A DNA stretch of 64,000 nt from Lentzea albida. GTDB lineage: Bacteria; Actinomycetota; Actinomycetes; Mycobacteriales; Pseudonocardiaceae. The notes below the pieces were generated by a model. That model was not told the DNA's origin. It did not search any database and was given only the letters and a program-made list of their open reading frames with translations. Every line of letters starts with the position of its first letter. The first letter of the stretch is position 1. The DNA is taken from positions 682,001-746,000 of the forward strand of contig NZ_FOFV01000001.1 in assembly GCF_900111005.1 (NCBI RefSeq). Direction: 5' to 3'. Shown in pieces: positions 14,318-22,383 of this stretch. A program made the translations under genes and the position numbers.

Positions 14318-14863
14318 ATGAGATCTGTGGTCGCCGCGTTATTACTCGGGGCCGTCACCTCCAGCGGTGCAGCGGCGACCGAAGCCCACGCCGCCCGGTG
14401 CACGGCCGCCCGTCCCGTCGTCTCCAGCACGGAGACAGCCGTAGAAGCGCGCGTTCTCACCGGCTGCACGGCCGGTGAGCTCGTCGTGTTCCAGGCGTCC
14501 ATGACCCTGCGCGCGCACGGCACCTCCTGCACCGCGATCTCCGAAGAGCTCGAAGCGGACCCGGCCACCGAGCCGCAGTGGATCCGCGCCCGCCTGGAAG
14601 TGGAATGCGCGCCCGGTGAGACCGGCGAGCTCGGCTCGCGGATCACCGTCGAGATGCGCGACCAGACCCGCACCGCCACCTACGGCCTCGGCGACTCCTA
14701 CGCGGAGCGCGACCCGGCCGCGCGGCACCGGTGGACCGTCGAGTTCCTCGCCGGGCTGGGGGAGTTGCCGGTGGCACCCGATCCGGTGGTGAGGACCGGC
14801 GGGGGATCGGTGGGGCCGGGTGGCTCGCACACCGTCTCCGACCACCGCGTTCACACCCGCTGA
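14318..14863 (+). CDS. Secreted protein of unknown function
   Basis: A 181-residue predicted secreted protein. It has a Sec signal peptide (VVAALLLGAVTSSGAAATEA) with a likely cleavage after AHA. The mature part has four Cys residues (RCTAAR, GCTAGE, SCTAIS, VECAPG) that could form two disulfides, then a TATYGLGDSYAERDP region and a Gly-rich tail. No family recognised. A 246-residue open frame runs on the opposite strand over the same DNA, but it has no signal or domain. The signal peptide and ordered cysteines favour this strand. Confidence 0.6.
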   Translation: MRSVVAALLLGAVTSSGAAATEAHAARCTAARPVVSSTETAVEARVLTGCTAGELVVFQASMTLRAHGTSCTAISEELEADPATEPQWIRARLEVECAPGETGELGSRITVEMRDQTRTATYGLGDSYAERDPAARHRWTVEFLAGLGELPVAPDPVVRTGGGSVGPGGSHTVSDHRVHTR

Positions 14864-15120
14864 GGTCGCTTTCTCCACCCGTTCGCCACAGGTCCGTTCG
14901 TGCTGCCTCCGATAACGATCCGTGCAGAACCGGCGACATCGGTCAACGGAGTCCGTCCATCGCAACGTGTAAGAGCCAAGAGGCCCAACGCGGGGTGGAC
15001 GGAGGTGCAACGCGGTGATCAAGGAAAGGGTTGCTGTGGGATCAACCGCAGACCAATCACGCACCGTAGGCTGAGAAGGCACCTAGGCTGGGGGTGATCT
15101 CGAAAGGGGTGGTGTGAGTC

Positions 15121-17115
15121 GTGGGGCTCGCTGAGTCCTTGCTCACGTGGCTGCACGGCTTCGTGGGTGCGAGTGTCTGCCCCGGTGACTGGGTGTGGAC
15201 CACCACGGCGCTCGGTGCGGTGCTCGGGTTGTTCCCGACGGTCGGGGCGCTGCTGTCCATCGCGGTGCGCCGGGTGGTCGGCAACTCCTACGGTCCCGTG
15301 ACCGGTGCCGTCTTCACCGTGCTCGGCGTCGCCAGCTGCCTGGTGCTGCCGTGGCTCGTGATGCGCGGAACCGTGCAGGGGCTGTCCGGGCGGGCCATCA
15401 TCGGCGCCGACTCCCTGGACGAGGCCACCTGCTTCGGCACGTTCTCGCAGGGTTCCTACCTCATCGAGGCCCCCTCGGTCCTGGGTGTGATCAAGCAGCC
15501 CACGGCGCAGCCGTTGTTCCTCGCCGCCGCCGGTGTGACGGTGGCGCTCGCGCTGCTGTGCCTGCTGTTCGTGATGCTGCAGTCCGGTTCGGCGTTCCGG
15601 CTCGGGCCGAACTGGCCGCGCCGGGTGTTCTGGCCGATGTTCCTGGTACTGCTCGTAACGACGTCGGCATTCCCCGTGACCCTTGTGGGCCATGTGCTCC
15701 TCGGGTTTCTGCCGATTGCGGTAATCGGGTCAATCGTCGTGCGGATTTTCGGGTTGACTACCGCCATGCTGAACCGCCCCGGCCGCGACCGGTCCTCGGA
15801 CCGCAACTCGCAGAACCAGCCACCGCAGCCGGTGGCGCGCACGCCGCAGCCCCAGAACAACCAGCTCCCGCAGGGCCAGCCGCAGAAGAAGGCCGCGACG
15901 AAGCCGATCAACGCCTCCGCGCACCAGCCGCCGCACAACCCGCCGCAGCACTCGTCGCAGAACCCGCCGCCGTACCAGCCGGCGCAGGTGCCGAAGTACC
16001 AGCCGGCGCCGATGAACCGGCCGATGCGCCCGGTGACGCAGCCGCAACCGCAGCCTGCGAACCACCCGCAGAACCCGCCGCCGCGGCAGTACCCGCCGAC
16101 CCGCGTCGCCGAGGTGCTGCCCCAGCCGAAGGCGCCGCAGCCGTCGAACCCGGCGGTGCTCGCGGACACGCCCGGCCCGCTGCCGTTCGGTCCGGGCGCG
16201 GCCAACGCCGAGTCGCCCGCGCCCGTGCAGAAGTCGGGCAAGGTCTGGAACCCCGGCAACGGCCGGTTCCGCCGCGTCCGCCAGCTCGGTTCCGGCGGCT
16301 TCGGCACGGTCTGGCTGGCCGTCGACGAGCAGCTCGACCGCACGGTCGCGGTGAAGCTGGCGCACGCCCCGGACAACGAGACCGAGGCGCGCATGCTCCG
16401 CGAGGCCCGCGCGTTGGCCGCGGTCCGGCACCCGAACTGCGTGCGCGTGTTCGACATCGTCCAGGACCCGGACGGCCTCGCCCTGGTGATGGAGTACATC
16501 GAGGGCGCGTCGCTGTCCGAGACGGTGCTCAAGAACGGCCTGATCGACGACAAGCTCGCCGCCCGCCTGTGGCTGAACATGGCCGACGCGCTCGCGGCAG
16601 CCCACGACCGGGGCGTTTTGCACCGCGACGTGAAGCCGTCGAACGTCATCGTGGACGGCCAGGGCACCGCGCACCTGATCGACTTCGGCATCGCCCGCTC
16701 CAAGGGCGACAGCACCCTCACCGCGACCGGCATGATGGTCGGCACGCCGGACTTCCTCGCCCCGGAGACGGCCCGCGGCGAGACGGCGTCCCCGGCGTCC
16801 GACTCGTGGCAGCTCGCCGCCACGGTCTCGTACGCGCTGACCGGCCACCCGCCGCGCGGCTCCCGCGAGAACCCGATCTCCTCGCTGATGGCCGCTGCCC
16901 AGGGCGAACCGATCACCAAGCTGCCGCAGAACAGCGCGCACGCCCGTCTCCTGCTCGCCGCGATGGACCCCGAACCCGGGCGCCGGCCTTCGCTCGCGCA
17001 GGTGCGGTCGCAGCTGTCGCAGTTCCTGGACCAGCAGGGCATGAGCAAGGAAGGCCCGGTCACCAAGATGATCAGCAAGCCGACTCCGCCGCCGACGAGG
17101 CACATGCCGATGTAG
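15121..17115 (+). CDS. Membrane Ser/Thr protein kinase with N-terminal membrane domain
   Basis: A 664-residue eukaryotic-like kinase with inverted layout. About 220 residues at the N-terminus contain four or five transmembrane helices. A Pro/Gln/Asn-rich linker of about 150 residues follows, and the kinase domain is at the C-terminus (about 380-630). Kinase motifs are complete: glycine loop LGSGGFGTV, VAVKLA lysine, HRDVKPSN catalytic loop, DFGIARSKG, and an activation loop with TLTATGMMVGTPDFLAPE. Most actinobacterial PknB-type kinases have the kinase first and an external PASTA region last. No external sensor domain is evident here, so the membrane domain may itself sense. The start at GTG 15121 has GAAAGG upstream. 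Confidence 0.93.
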   Translation: MGLAESLLTWLHGFVGASVCPGDWVWTTTALGAVLGLFPTVGALLSIAVRRVVGNSYGPVTGAVFTVLGVASCLVLPWLVMRGTVQGLSGRAIIGADSLDEATCFGTFSQGSYLIEAPSVLGVIKQPTAQPLFLAAAGVTVALALLCLLFVMLQSGSAFRLGPNWPRRVFWPMFLVLLVTTSAFPVTLVGHVLLGFLPIAVIGSIVVRIFGLTTAMLNRPGRDRSSDRNSQNQPPQPVARTPQPQNNQLPQGQPQKKAATKPINASAHQPPHNPPQHSSQNPPPYQPAQVPKYQPAPMNRPMRPVTQPQPQPANHPQNPPPRQYPPTRVAEVLPQPKAPQPSNPAVLADTPGPLPFGPGAANAESPAPVQKSGKVWNPGNGRFRRVRQLGSGGFGTVWLAVDEQLDRTVAVKLAHAPDNETEARMLREARALAAVRHPNCVRVFDIVQDPDGLALVMEYIEGASLSETVLKNGLIDDKLAARLWLNMADALAAAHDRGVLHRDVKPSNVIVDGQGTAHLIDFGIARSKGDSTLTATGMMVGTPDFLAPETARGETASPASDSWQLAATVSYALTGHPPRGSRENPISSLMAAAQGEPITKLPQNSAHARLLLAAMDPEPGRRPSLAQVRSQLSQFLDQQGMSKEGPVTKMISKPTPPPTRHMPM

Positions 17116-17322
17116 GCGATCCGGGCTGGCGTTCTGCGGGACGAGGTGGATGTTCCACCACGTCGTCGACGACCGCCAGGACCGCGCCCGACGTAGTGCC
17201 GCAGCTCGAAGCAGTGCTCTGACAGCTCACGCACGCGTCCGGATCGGTGCGGCTGGACGCGTTCGTGCCCCCTGAAGACGTCACGGTCGCGCTTGTCCCG
17301 GTCGACGCTTAGGCGATCCGGG
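17113..17322. repeat. 13-bp direct repeats flanking the remnant
   Basis: TAGGCGATCCGGG occurs at 17113-17125, where its TAG is the kinase stop codon, and again at 17310-17322, where its TAG ends the remnant. The repeats enclose 184 bp. The rest of the 17116-17454 gap holds no gene; a terminator closes it. Confidence 0.8.
17190..17312 (+). pseudogene. Remnant of a coding sequence with an in-frame stop
   Basis: From 17190 the frame reads PDVVPQLEAVL (first codon 17187), then a TGA at 17220, then QLTHASGSVRLDAFVPPEDV and TVALVPVDA before TAG at 17310-17312. The pieces on either side of the stop have normal protein character and high GC3, so this looks like the decayed 3' end of a gene. The parent family is not recognised. 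The piece lies between two 13-bp direct repeats. A chance frame is the alternative. Confidence 0.45.
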
Positions 17323-17419
17323 TGAACGTCGAACCGGTCCGTAACGGCGATTCACCGTTCAACGACCAAGGTCGTGGTTCACCCGGAAGCCTCGGCATCT
17401 CACGGGATGCCATGCGAAG

Positions 17420-17455
17420 AGTGGTGAGGCGGTTTCCGCCGATCGCCTCACCACT
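17420..17455. terminator. Hairpin at the end of the secreted-protein gene
   Basis: AGTGGTGAGGCG (17420-17431) pairs exactly with CGCCTCACCACT (17444-17455). The right arm touches the stop codon of the minus-strand gene, so it mainly ends that transcript. Confidence 0.8.
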
Positions 17456-18048
17456 CACCTTCGGGCCGCGGGCCGCAACCGCTTGCGCAGCAGCAGGAAC
17501 ACCCCGGCCGCGCCGGCCACGACGAGCCCCGCGATCCAGACCGGCAAGGGCTTTCCCGACGGCTCCACGGCGGCGGCCGGTTCGGGGGCGGCGGACACCG
17601 CGGGCTTGGGCAGCGGTGGTGCGATCTCCTGCCACGGTGACGGGCCCTCGACCGGTCCCAGCACGAGTTGTGGGTCCACCGGCTTGACGAGCAACGTGCC
17701 CGGGACCGTCAGCCTGCCCAGCGGGTGGTCGGGGAAGATCCCCTGCACGCCGAAGACCTCGTACGTGCCGGCGGGCAGGGTGAACGCCACGGCGTAGTGC
17801 GCGGGTTCGGGCAGCCTCACGCCGACGAACACCTTCTCGTCCGCGCCGTTGCGGAACTTCAGGCCCGTCTTGTCCAGGTTGCCGGCGAACGGGCGCACGC
17901 CGTGTTGCAGCACCCAGTAGCCGACGGTGTGGGTCGTGGAGGGCTGGATCGACGGCACCGGGTCCACGTACGTGACGGCCCATGCGCCCGCGTGCGCGTT
18001 GGGCGCGCTTATCAGCAGGAAAGCGCACATCAGCAAGAGGATTCTCAT
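17455..18048 (-). CDS. Exported, C-terminally anchored protein of unknown function
   Basis: A 197-residue predicted type I membrane protein. It has a signal peptide (MRILLLMCAFLLISAPNAHA), an external domain (about 21-120) with the pattern GTYEVFGVQGIFPDHPLGRL, a Pro/Ala-rich stalk, a transmembrane helix (VWIAGLVVAGAAGVFLLL) and a short basic tail RKRLRPAARR. It is divergent from an ECF-type sigma factor, and a long dyad lies in the shared promoter region, so it is a candidate member of that sigma regulon. No named family is recognised. ATG 18048 is chosen because the signal peptide starts there. Confidence 0.75.
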   Translation of the reverse strand: MRILLLMCAFLLISAPNAHAGAWAVTYVDPVPSIQPSTTHTVGYWVLQHGVRPFAGNLDKTGLKFRNGADEKVFVGVRLPEPAHYAVAFTLPAGTYEVFGVQGIFPDHPLGRLTVPGTLLVKPVDPQLVLGPVEGPSPWQEIAPPLPKPAVSAAPEPAAAVEPSGKPLPVWIAGLVVAGAAGVFLLLRKRLRPAARR

Positions 18049-18056
18049 GAGGCGGA

Positions 18057-18089
18057 TACACCGGGAACCCAAGTGGGGTTCCCGGTGTA
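18057..18089. promoter_or_regulatory. Perfect 14-bp-arm dyad in the divergent sigma-factor promoter
   Basis: Arms 18057-18070 and 18076-18089 are exact complements around AAGTG. Each arm carries GGGAAC on one strand, which resembles the -35 element (GGAAC) used by ECF sigma factors. It lies 9 bp upstream of the exported-protein gene and 24 bp upstream of the sigma start used here. Confidence 0.75.
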
Positions 18090-18112
18090 GAGAGGGCATC
18101 ACGGACGACGCG

Positions 18113-18634
18113 GTGGCACGGGCGATCGCAGGTGACCAGGCGGCCTACGGCGAGCTGGTCGCCCGGTACACCGCGCTCGCGCACCGGACGGCCTACCTGC
18201 TCGGGGCGGGTGCGGACGCCGGGGACGTGGTGCAGGAGGCGTTCGTGAAGGCCTACCGGAAGCTCCACACGTTCAAGCAGGGCCTCGACTTCAAGCCGTG
18301 GCTGCTCAAGATCGTCGCCAACGAGACCAAGAACCTGCACCGCGGCAGGCGCCGGCGCAACCTGGTGGAGCTCAGGCTCGCGACCATCACCGAGACCGTC
18401 GACCACGACGACCCCGGCACGCTCGTGGACGACTCCCGCGCGAAGCTCCTGAAGGCCGTGCAGGGCCTCAGCGAGCCGGACCGCCAGGTCGTCACGTGCC
18501 GGTACCTGCTCGACCTGAGCGAGGCCGAGACCGCCCAGACCCTCGGTCTCGCCAAGGGAACCGTGAAGTCGCGGCTGTCCCGCGCGCTCGCCAGGCTGCG
18601 CCCGATGCTGGAGGAGGTGGCCCATGACCGATGA
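18113..18634 (+). CDS. ECF-type RNA polymerase sigma factor
   Basis: A group 4 sigma factor with region 2 (ELVARYTALAHRTAYLLGAG, then DAGDVVQEAFVKAYRKL) and region 4 (LLDLSEAETAQTLGLAKGTV, then KSRLSRALARLRP). It directs RNA polymerase to a small regulon, probably including its own locus. The start is uncertain. GTG 18113 (173 residues) leaves the dyad at 18057 in the promoter. ATG 18047 has a good AAGAGGA upstream but would put the dyad inside the gene and overlap the divergent gene's start. The stop overlaps the next gene by 11 bp, a typical sigma/anti-sigma pair. Confidence 0.88.
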   Translation: MARAIAGDQAAYGELVARYTALAHRTAYLLGAGADAGDVVQEAFVKAYRKLHTFKQGLDFKPWLLKIVANETKNLHRGRRRRNLVELRLATITETVDHDDPGTLVDDSRAKLLKAVQGLSEPDRQVVTCRYLLDLSEAETAQTLGLAKGTVKSRLSRALARLRPMLEEVAHDR

Positions 18635-19283
18635 CCCGACGGAGGCCGCCCTTCGCGACCTCGCCGTGCACCTCCACGTGCCCGAGCCGCCGGACGTCAC
18701 CGCGCAGGTGCTGACCAGGATCAACGCGCCGCGCAGGAAGAACCGCCGGCTCCAGGCGGTCGTAGCGGCCGTCACCGCGTTCGCGATCGCCTTCGCGGTG
18801 TCCCCGGCGGTGCGGGCGGGCGTGCGGCAGCTGCTGGAGTTCGCCGGCGTCGAGTTCCGCACCGAGGCGCCGCAGTCCGTCGCTCCTCCGCTGTCCAGCC
18901 AGGACGTCGGGCTGGACCAGGCCAGACGGCAGATGCCCTTCGACATCCACCTGCCGCAGGCCCTCGGCACGCCGGACAAGGTGACCGTCCACGAAGGACG
19001 GTTCGTCACGCTGCACTACGGCGAGCTGAGGCTGGACCAGTTCGACGGCACCATCAGCTCGACCGTCGGCAAGCTCGTCCACGGCGAAGGGGTCGAGCAG
19101 ATCGGCGACAAGATCTGGATCCCCTACCCGCACGCGTTCTTCTACATCGACCGCGACGGCCAGTGGCACACCGAGGAACCGCAGCTCGCGGGCCAGACCC
19201 TGCTCTGGCAACGAGGTCAGGTCACCATGAGACTCGAAGGCGACCTGACCAGGCAGAGAGCCCTGGAGATCAGCGCCAGCTAG
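18624..19283 (+). CDS. Putative membrane anti-sigma factor
   Basis: A 219-residue single-pass membrane protein that overlaps the sigma gene by 11 bp. It has a cytoplasmic N-terminus of about 45 residues, one helix (LQAVVAAVTAFAIAFAVSPA), and an external domain of about 150 residues (QARRQMPFDIHLPQALGTPD, then KVTVHEGRFVTLHYGELRL) like the DUF4367-type domains of anti-sigma proteins. The HxxxCxxC motif of zinc anti-sigma factors is absent, so sigma binding would use a different N-terminal fold. Role inferred from position and topology. The last 14 bp overlap the convergent mannosyltransferase gene. Confidence 0.75.
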   Translation: MTDDPTEAALRDLAVHLHVPEPPDVTAQVLTRINAPRRKNRRLQAVVAAVTAFAIAFAVSPAVRAGVRQLLEFAGVEFRTEAPQSVAPPLSSQDVGLDQARRQMPFDIHLPQALGTPDKVTVHEGRFVTLHYGELRLDQFDGTISSTVGKLVHGEGVEQIGDKIWIPYPHAFFYIDRDGQWHTEEPQLAGQTLLWQRGQVTMRLEGDLTRQRALEISAS

Positions 19284-20808
19284 GCAGCCACAGCTGCTGT
19301 TGCCACATCTCCGGTGTGATCGGGTTGCCGTTCAGGATCGGCCAGAGCCACACGAAGTTCGCGACCACGATGCCGACGTACAGCGCCACCACCAGAAGTC
19401 CGGTGCCGCGGCGTTCGGAACCGGCGGTCCGACGGCCCAGGACCTCGCCCAGCGCCAGCACGATCATCAGCACCAGGAACGGCGCCATCGGCGTGACGTA
19501 GAAGAAGTACATCTGCCGGTCGAGGTTGAGGAACCACGGCAGCAGACCGGCGGCGTAGCCGACGAGGACGCCCGCGTAGCGCCAGTCCATGCGGCCGATC
19601 GTGCGGAACAGCGCCCAGCCGATCACCGGGAACGCGAGCCACCACATCGCGGGCGTGCCGATGAGCATGATCGCGCCCAGGCAGGACGCGGCGCCGCAGC
19701 CCGTGACGGTGTTGTCGTAGTAGTAGAGCATCGGACGCAGGCCCATCGGCCACGTCCACGGCTTCGACTCCCACGGGTGCCGGTTGGTCTCCGAGGTGAC
19801 CAGCTCGACGTGGAACTTGTAGACGTTCTTCGCGTTGTACCAGAGCGACTGCAGGACGTCGGGGATGTACGAGATGTCCTGGACCTTGCCGCCGACCACG
19901 TGCCGGTCGATGCCGGTCTCGCTCGCCATCCACGGGAACCACGTCGCGATGTAGACGAGCACCGGGATCGCGACCAGGCCGCCCAGCGACGGCAGCACGT
20001 CCTTCGCCAGCGCGCCCAGCCACGGCTCCTCGACGCCCGCGGCACGACGGGCCAGAGCGCTCCACACGACCGTCAGCAGGCCGAACGCGGCGATGTACCA
20101 GATGCCCGACCACTTGATGCCGCACGCCGCACCGAGCATCACGCCCGCACCGAAGCGCCACCAGCGGAAGCCGAGCCACGGGCCGAACGCCGAGTTGTTG
20201 ACGAACCCCTCGCGCACGGCCACGGCCAAGCGCGCGCGCACTTGTTCGCGGTCGACCACGAGACAGCCGAACGCCGCCACGACGAACAGCGCCAGGAAGA
20301 TGTCGAGCATGCCCATCCGCGACTGGACGTGCGAGACGCCGTCCGCGATGAGCAGCACGCCGGCGAGCGCGCCCAGCAGGTCCGAGCGGGTCAGGCGGCG
20401 GGCGATCCGGACGATCAGCAGGATCGTGATCGCGCCGGCCAGTGCCGAGGCGAACCGCCAGCCGATGCCGTCGTAGCCGAAGAGCTCCTGGCCGATCGCC
20501 ATCAGCTGCTTCGCGAGCGGCGGGTGGACGATCAGCTCGTAGCCGGGGTTGTCCTCGTAGCCGCCGTTGCGCAGCACCTGTGCCGTCTGCGGCACGTAGT
20601 GCTTCTCGTCGAAGATCGGCGTGCCCTTGTCCGTCGGATAACCGACGTTCCAGAAGCGCACGACGGCACCGATCAGCGTCACGACGGCCGTCATCAGCCA
20701 CCCGCGCATCCGGTCTCCGGACGGAGGCGGGTCGAGCGTCGCCGCACGATCCGTGCGCGGCTCCTCGACGACGACGGGCGCCTCTCCTGGCTGCACGAGG
20801 ACTGTCAC
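19270..20808 (-). CDS. pmt: Polyprenyl-phosphate-mannose-protein mannosyltransferase
   Basis: A 512-residue multi-pass membrane glycosyltransferase (GT39) that transfers mannose from polyprenyl-phosphate-mannose to exported proteins outside the membrane. The catalytic first-loop acidic pair is visible in TPIFDEKHYVPQTA, and VHPPLAKQLMAIG follows. About 10-11 hydrophobic helices span the rest. It corresponds to Rv1002c, which is likewise divergent from rsmI. A TACGAT box 7 nt before GTG 20808 indicates a leaderless message whose -10 overlaps that of rsmI. Confidence 0.95.
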   Translation of the reverse strand: MTVLVQPGEAPVVVEEPRTDRAATLDPPPSGDRMRGWLMTAVVTLIGAVVRFWNVGYPTDKGTPIFDEKHYVPQTAQVLRNGGYEDNPGYELIVHPPLAKQLMAIGQELFGYDGIGWRFASALAGAITILLIVRIARRLTRSDLLGALAGVLLIADGVSHVQSRMGMLDIFLALFVVAAFGCLVVDREQVRARLAVAVREGFVNNSAFGPWLGFRWWRFGAGVMLGAACGIKWSGIWYIAAFGLLTVVWSALARRAAGVEEPWLGALAKDVLPSLGGLVAIPVLVYIATWFPWMASETGIDRHVVGGKVQDISYIPDVLQSLWYNAKNVYKFHVELVTSETNRHPWESKPWTWPMGLRPMLYYYDNTVTGCGAASCLGAIMLIGTPAMWWLAFPVIGWALFRTIGRMDWRYAGVLVGYAAGLLPWFLNLDRQMYFFYVTPMAPFLVLMIVLALGEVLGRRTAGSERRGTGLLVVALYVGIVVANFVWLWPILNGNPITPEMWQQQLWLPSWR

Positions 20809-20815
20809 GCCGCCG

Positions 20816-20825
20816 ATCGTAGGGT
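20816..20825. promoter_or_regulatory. Overlapping divergent -10 boxes for pmt and rsmI
   Basis: The plus-strand TAGGGT (20820-20825) lies 7 nt before the rsmI GTG. The minus-strand TACGAT (complement of 20816-20821) lies 7 nt before the pmt GTG. The two hexamers share two base pairs, so both leaderless promoters compete for the same melting region. Confidence 0.6.
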
Positions 20826-20832
20826 GAACCTT

Positions 20833-21678
20833 GTGAGTCCTGTATCCGGTTCAGGCCGTCTAGTTCTGGCAGCCACCCCTCTCGGCGACATCCGAGACGC
20901 CTCCGCGCGCCTGGTCGAGGCCCTCGAGACGGCCGACGTGATCGCCGCCGAGGACACCAGGAGACTGCACAGCCTCGCCGCCGCGTTGCAGGTCAAGCCG
21001 TCCGGGAGGGTCATCAGCTTCTACGACCAGAACGAGGTCGGGCGCCTCCCGGGCCTGCTCGAATCGCTGCACAACGGCGAGACCGTGCTGCTCGTGACGG
21101 ACGCCGGAATGCCGTCGGTCTCCGATCCCGGTTACCGGCTCGTCGCCGCGTGCGTCGAGCAGGACCTCACGGTCACGTGCCTACCGGGGCCGTCCGCGGT
21201 GACGACGGCACTCGCGCTGTCCGGCCTGCCGAGCGACAGGTTCGCGTTCGACGGCTTCCCGCCGCGCAAGTCCGGTGAGCGCCGCCGCTGGTTCGCCCCT
21301 TTGGCCACCGAGCAGCGCACCGTCGTGTTCTTCGAGGCCCCGCACCGGCTCGCGGACACGCTCGCCGACGCCGTCGAGGTGCTCGGACCGGACCGCCGCG
21401 CCGCCGTGTGCCGCGAGCTGACGAAGAAGTACGAGGAGGTCGTGCGGGGCACGCTGGGCGAGCTCGCCGAGTGGGCCGTGGAGGGCGCGCGCGGCGAGAT
21501 CACCGTGGTGCTCGGGCCCGCCCCCGTCGCCGACACGCCGGACCTCGACACGCTGGTCGCCGAGGTCAAGCAGCGCGTCGCCGACGGGGAGCGGATGAAG
21601 TCGGCCGCCGCCGAGGTCGCGGAGGCGGCCGGGATCAGCAAGAAGACCCTCTACGACGCGGCGATCAAGTCAAGCTGA
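20833..21678 (+). CDS. rsmI: 16S rRNA (cytidine1402-2'-O)-methyltransferase
   Basis: A 281-residue SAM-dependent enzyme that methylates the ribose of C1402 in the decoding centre. Family motifs are LVLAATPLGDIRDAS at the N-terminus, IAAEDTRRLHSL, VTDAGMPSVSDPGYRLV, LPGPSAVTTALALSGLPSDR and FFEAPHRLADTL. The C-terminal helical region SAAAEVAEAAGISKKTLYDA is a normal RsmI tail. GTG 20833 is supported by the -10 box at 20820. Confidence 0.96.
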   Translation: MSPVSGSGRLVLAATPLGDIRDASARLVEALETADVIAAEDTRRLHSLAAALQVKPSGRVISFYDQNEVGRLPGLLESLHNGETVLLVTDAGMPSVSDPGYRLVAACVEQDLTVTCLPGPSAVTTALALSGLPSDRFAFDGFPPRKSGERRRWFAPLATEQRTVVFFEAPHRLADTLADAVEVLGPDRRAAVCRELTKKYEEVVRGTLGELAEWAVEGARGEITVVLGPAPVADTPDLDTLVAEVKQRVADGERMKSAAAEVAEAAGISKKTLYDAAIKSS

Positions 21679-22383
21679 CTCCTTGTTGAACGTGCGCACG
21701 CCGTAGAACACGCCGACCAGCACCAGCACGGCCACCGAGACCAGCCCGTACGTCACCGTGCCGGGGTTGAAGATCGACCGCTCGGCGTCCACGACGTGCG
21801 CCAGCGGGTTGAGCCGCGACAGCCAGTAGAGCCACTGCGGGCCGTTCGACATGGGCAGCAGCACGCCGGAGAGCAGCATCAACGGCACGATCGACGCCGA
21901 CAGCACGGACGCGAAGACGTACTCGAGCTTCACCTTCAACGCGATCGCGTACGACATCGAGCCGATCGCGATGCCGAGCAACGCCACCAGCCCGAGGCCG
22001 AGCAGCATCTGGCCGGCCGTCGCCCGGAAGCCGAACAGCATCGCGGCGAGCATGATCAGCAGGCTCTGCACGACCAGCAGCACCACGTCCTTGCCGACCC
22101 GGCCGATCAGCAGCGCGATCCGGCTGACCGGGGTGACCCGCAGGCGTTCCATCACGCCCGTGCGGACCTCGGGCAGCAGCGAGAAGCCCGCGTAGGCCGT
22201 GCCGAACAACGCCATCTGCACCAGCAGGCCGGGCACGAACCACTGCCAGCCCGTGTCGCCGAGCAGCGGACCGAAGAGCCCGAGGTAGAGCAACGGCTGC
22301 GCGATGCCGAACACCACGGCCACGGGGTTGCGCAGCACGGGCAGCATCACGCGGGAGAAGACGAGCCAGGTGTCACGCAGCAT
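21670..22383 (-). CDS. ABC-2 exporter permease (DrrB-like)
   Basis: A 237-residue permease with about six hydrophobic helices and the ABC-2 pattern (LRNPVAVVFGIAQPLLYLGL near the start, GTAYAGFSLLPEVRTGVMER before helix 2, RLNPLAHVVDAER near the end). With the upstream ATPase it would form an exporter of the DrrAB type, often linked to drug or lipid export. Its start overlaps the ATPase stop by 11 bp. The last 9 bp overlap rsmI tail to tail. Confidence 0.92.
   Translation of the reverse strand: MLRDTWLVFSRVMLPVLRNPVAVVFGIAQPLLYLGLFGPLLGDTGWQWFVPGLLVQMALFGTAYAGFSLLPEVRTGVMERLRVTPVSRIALLIGRVGKDVVLLVVQSLLIMLAAMLFGFRATAGQMLLGLGLVALLGIAIGSMSYAIALKVKLEYVFASVLSASIVPLMLLSGVLLPMSNGPQWLYWLSRLNPLAHVVDAERSIFNPGTVTYGLVSVAVLVLVGVFYGVRTFNKESA

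Noticed and set aside
15195-17222. 675-codon open frame over the kinase gene and 592-codon frame on the other strand
   Set aside because: Shadow frames caused by high GC. Their residues are mostly Arg, Ala, Pro and Gly with no domain, while the overlapping kinase has full motifs.
18047-18112. ATG 18047 as the sigma-factor start
   Set aside because: It has a fair ribosome-binding site but would overlap the divergent start and include the long dyad in the coding region. Kept as an alternative.
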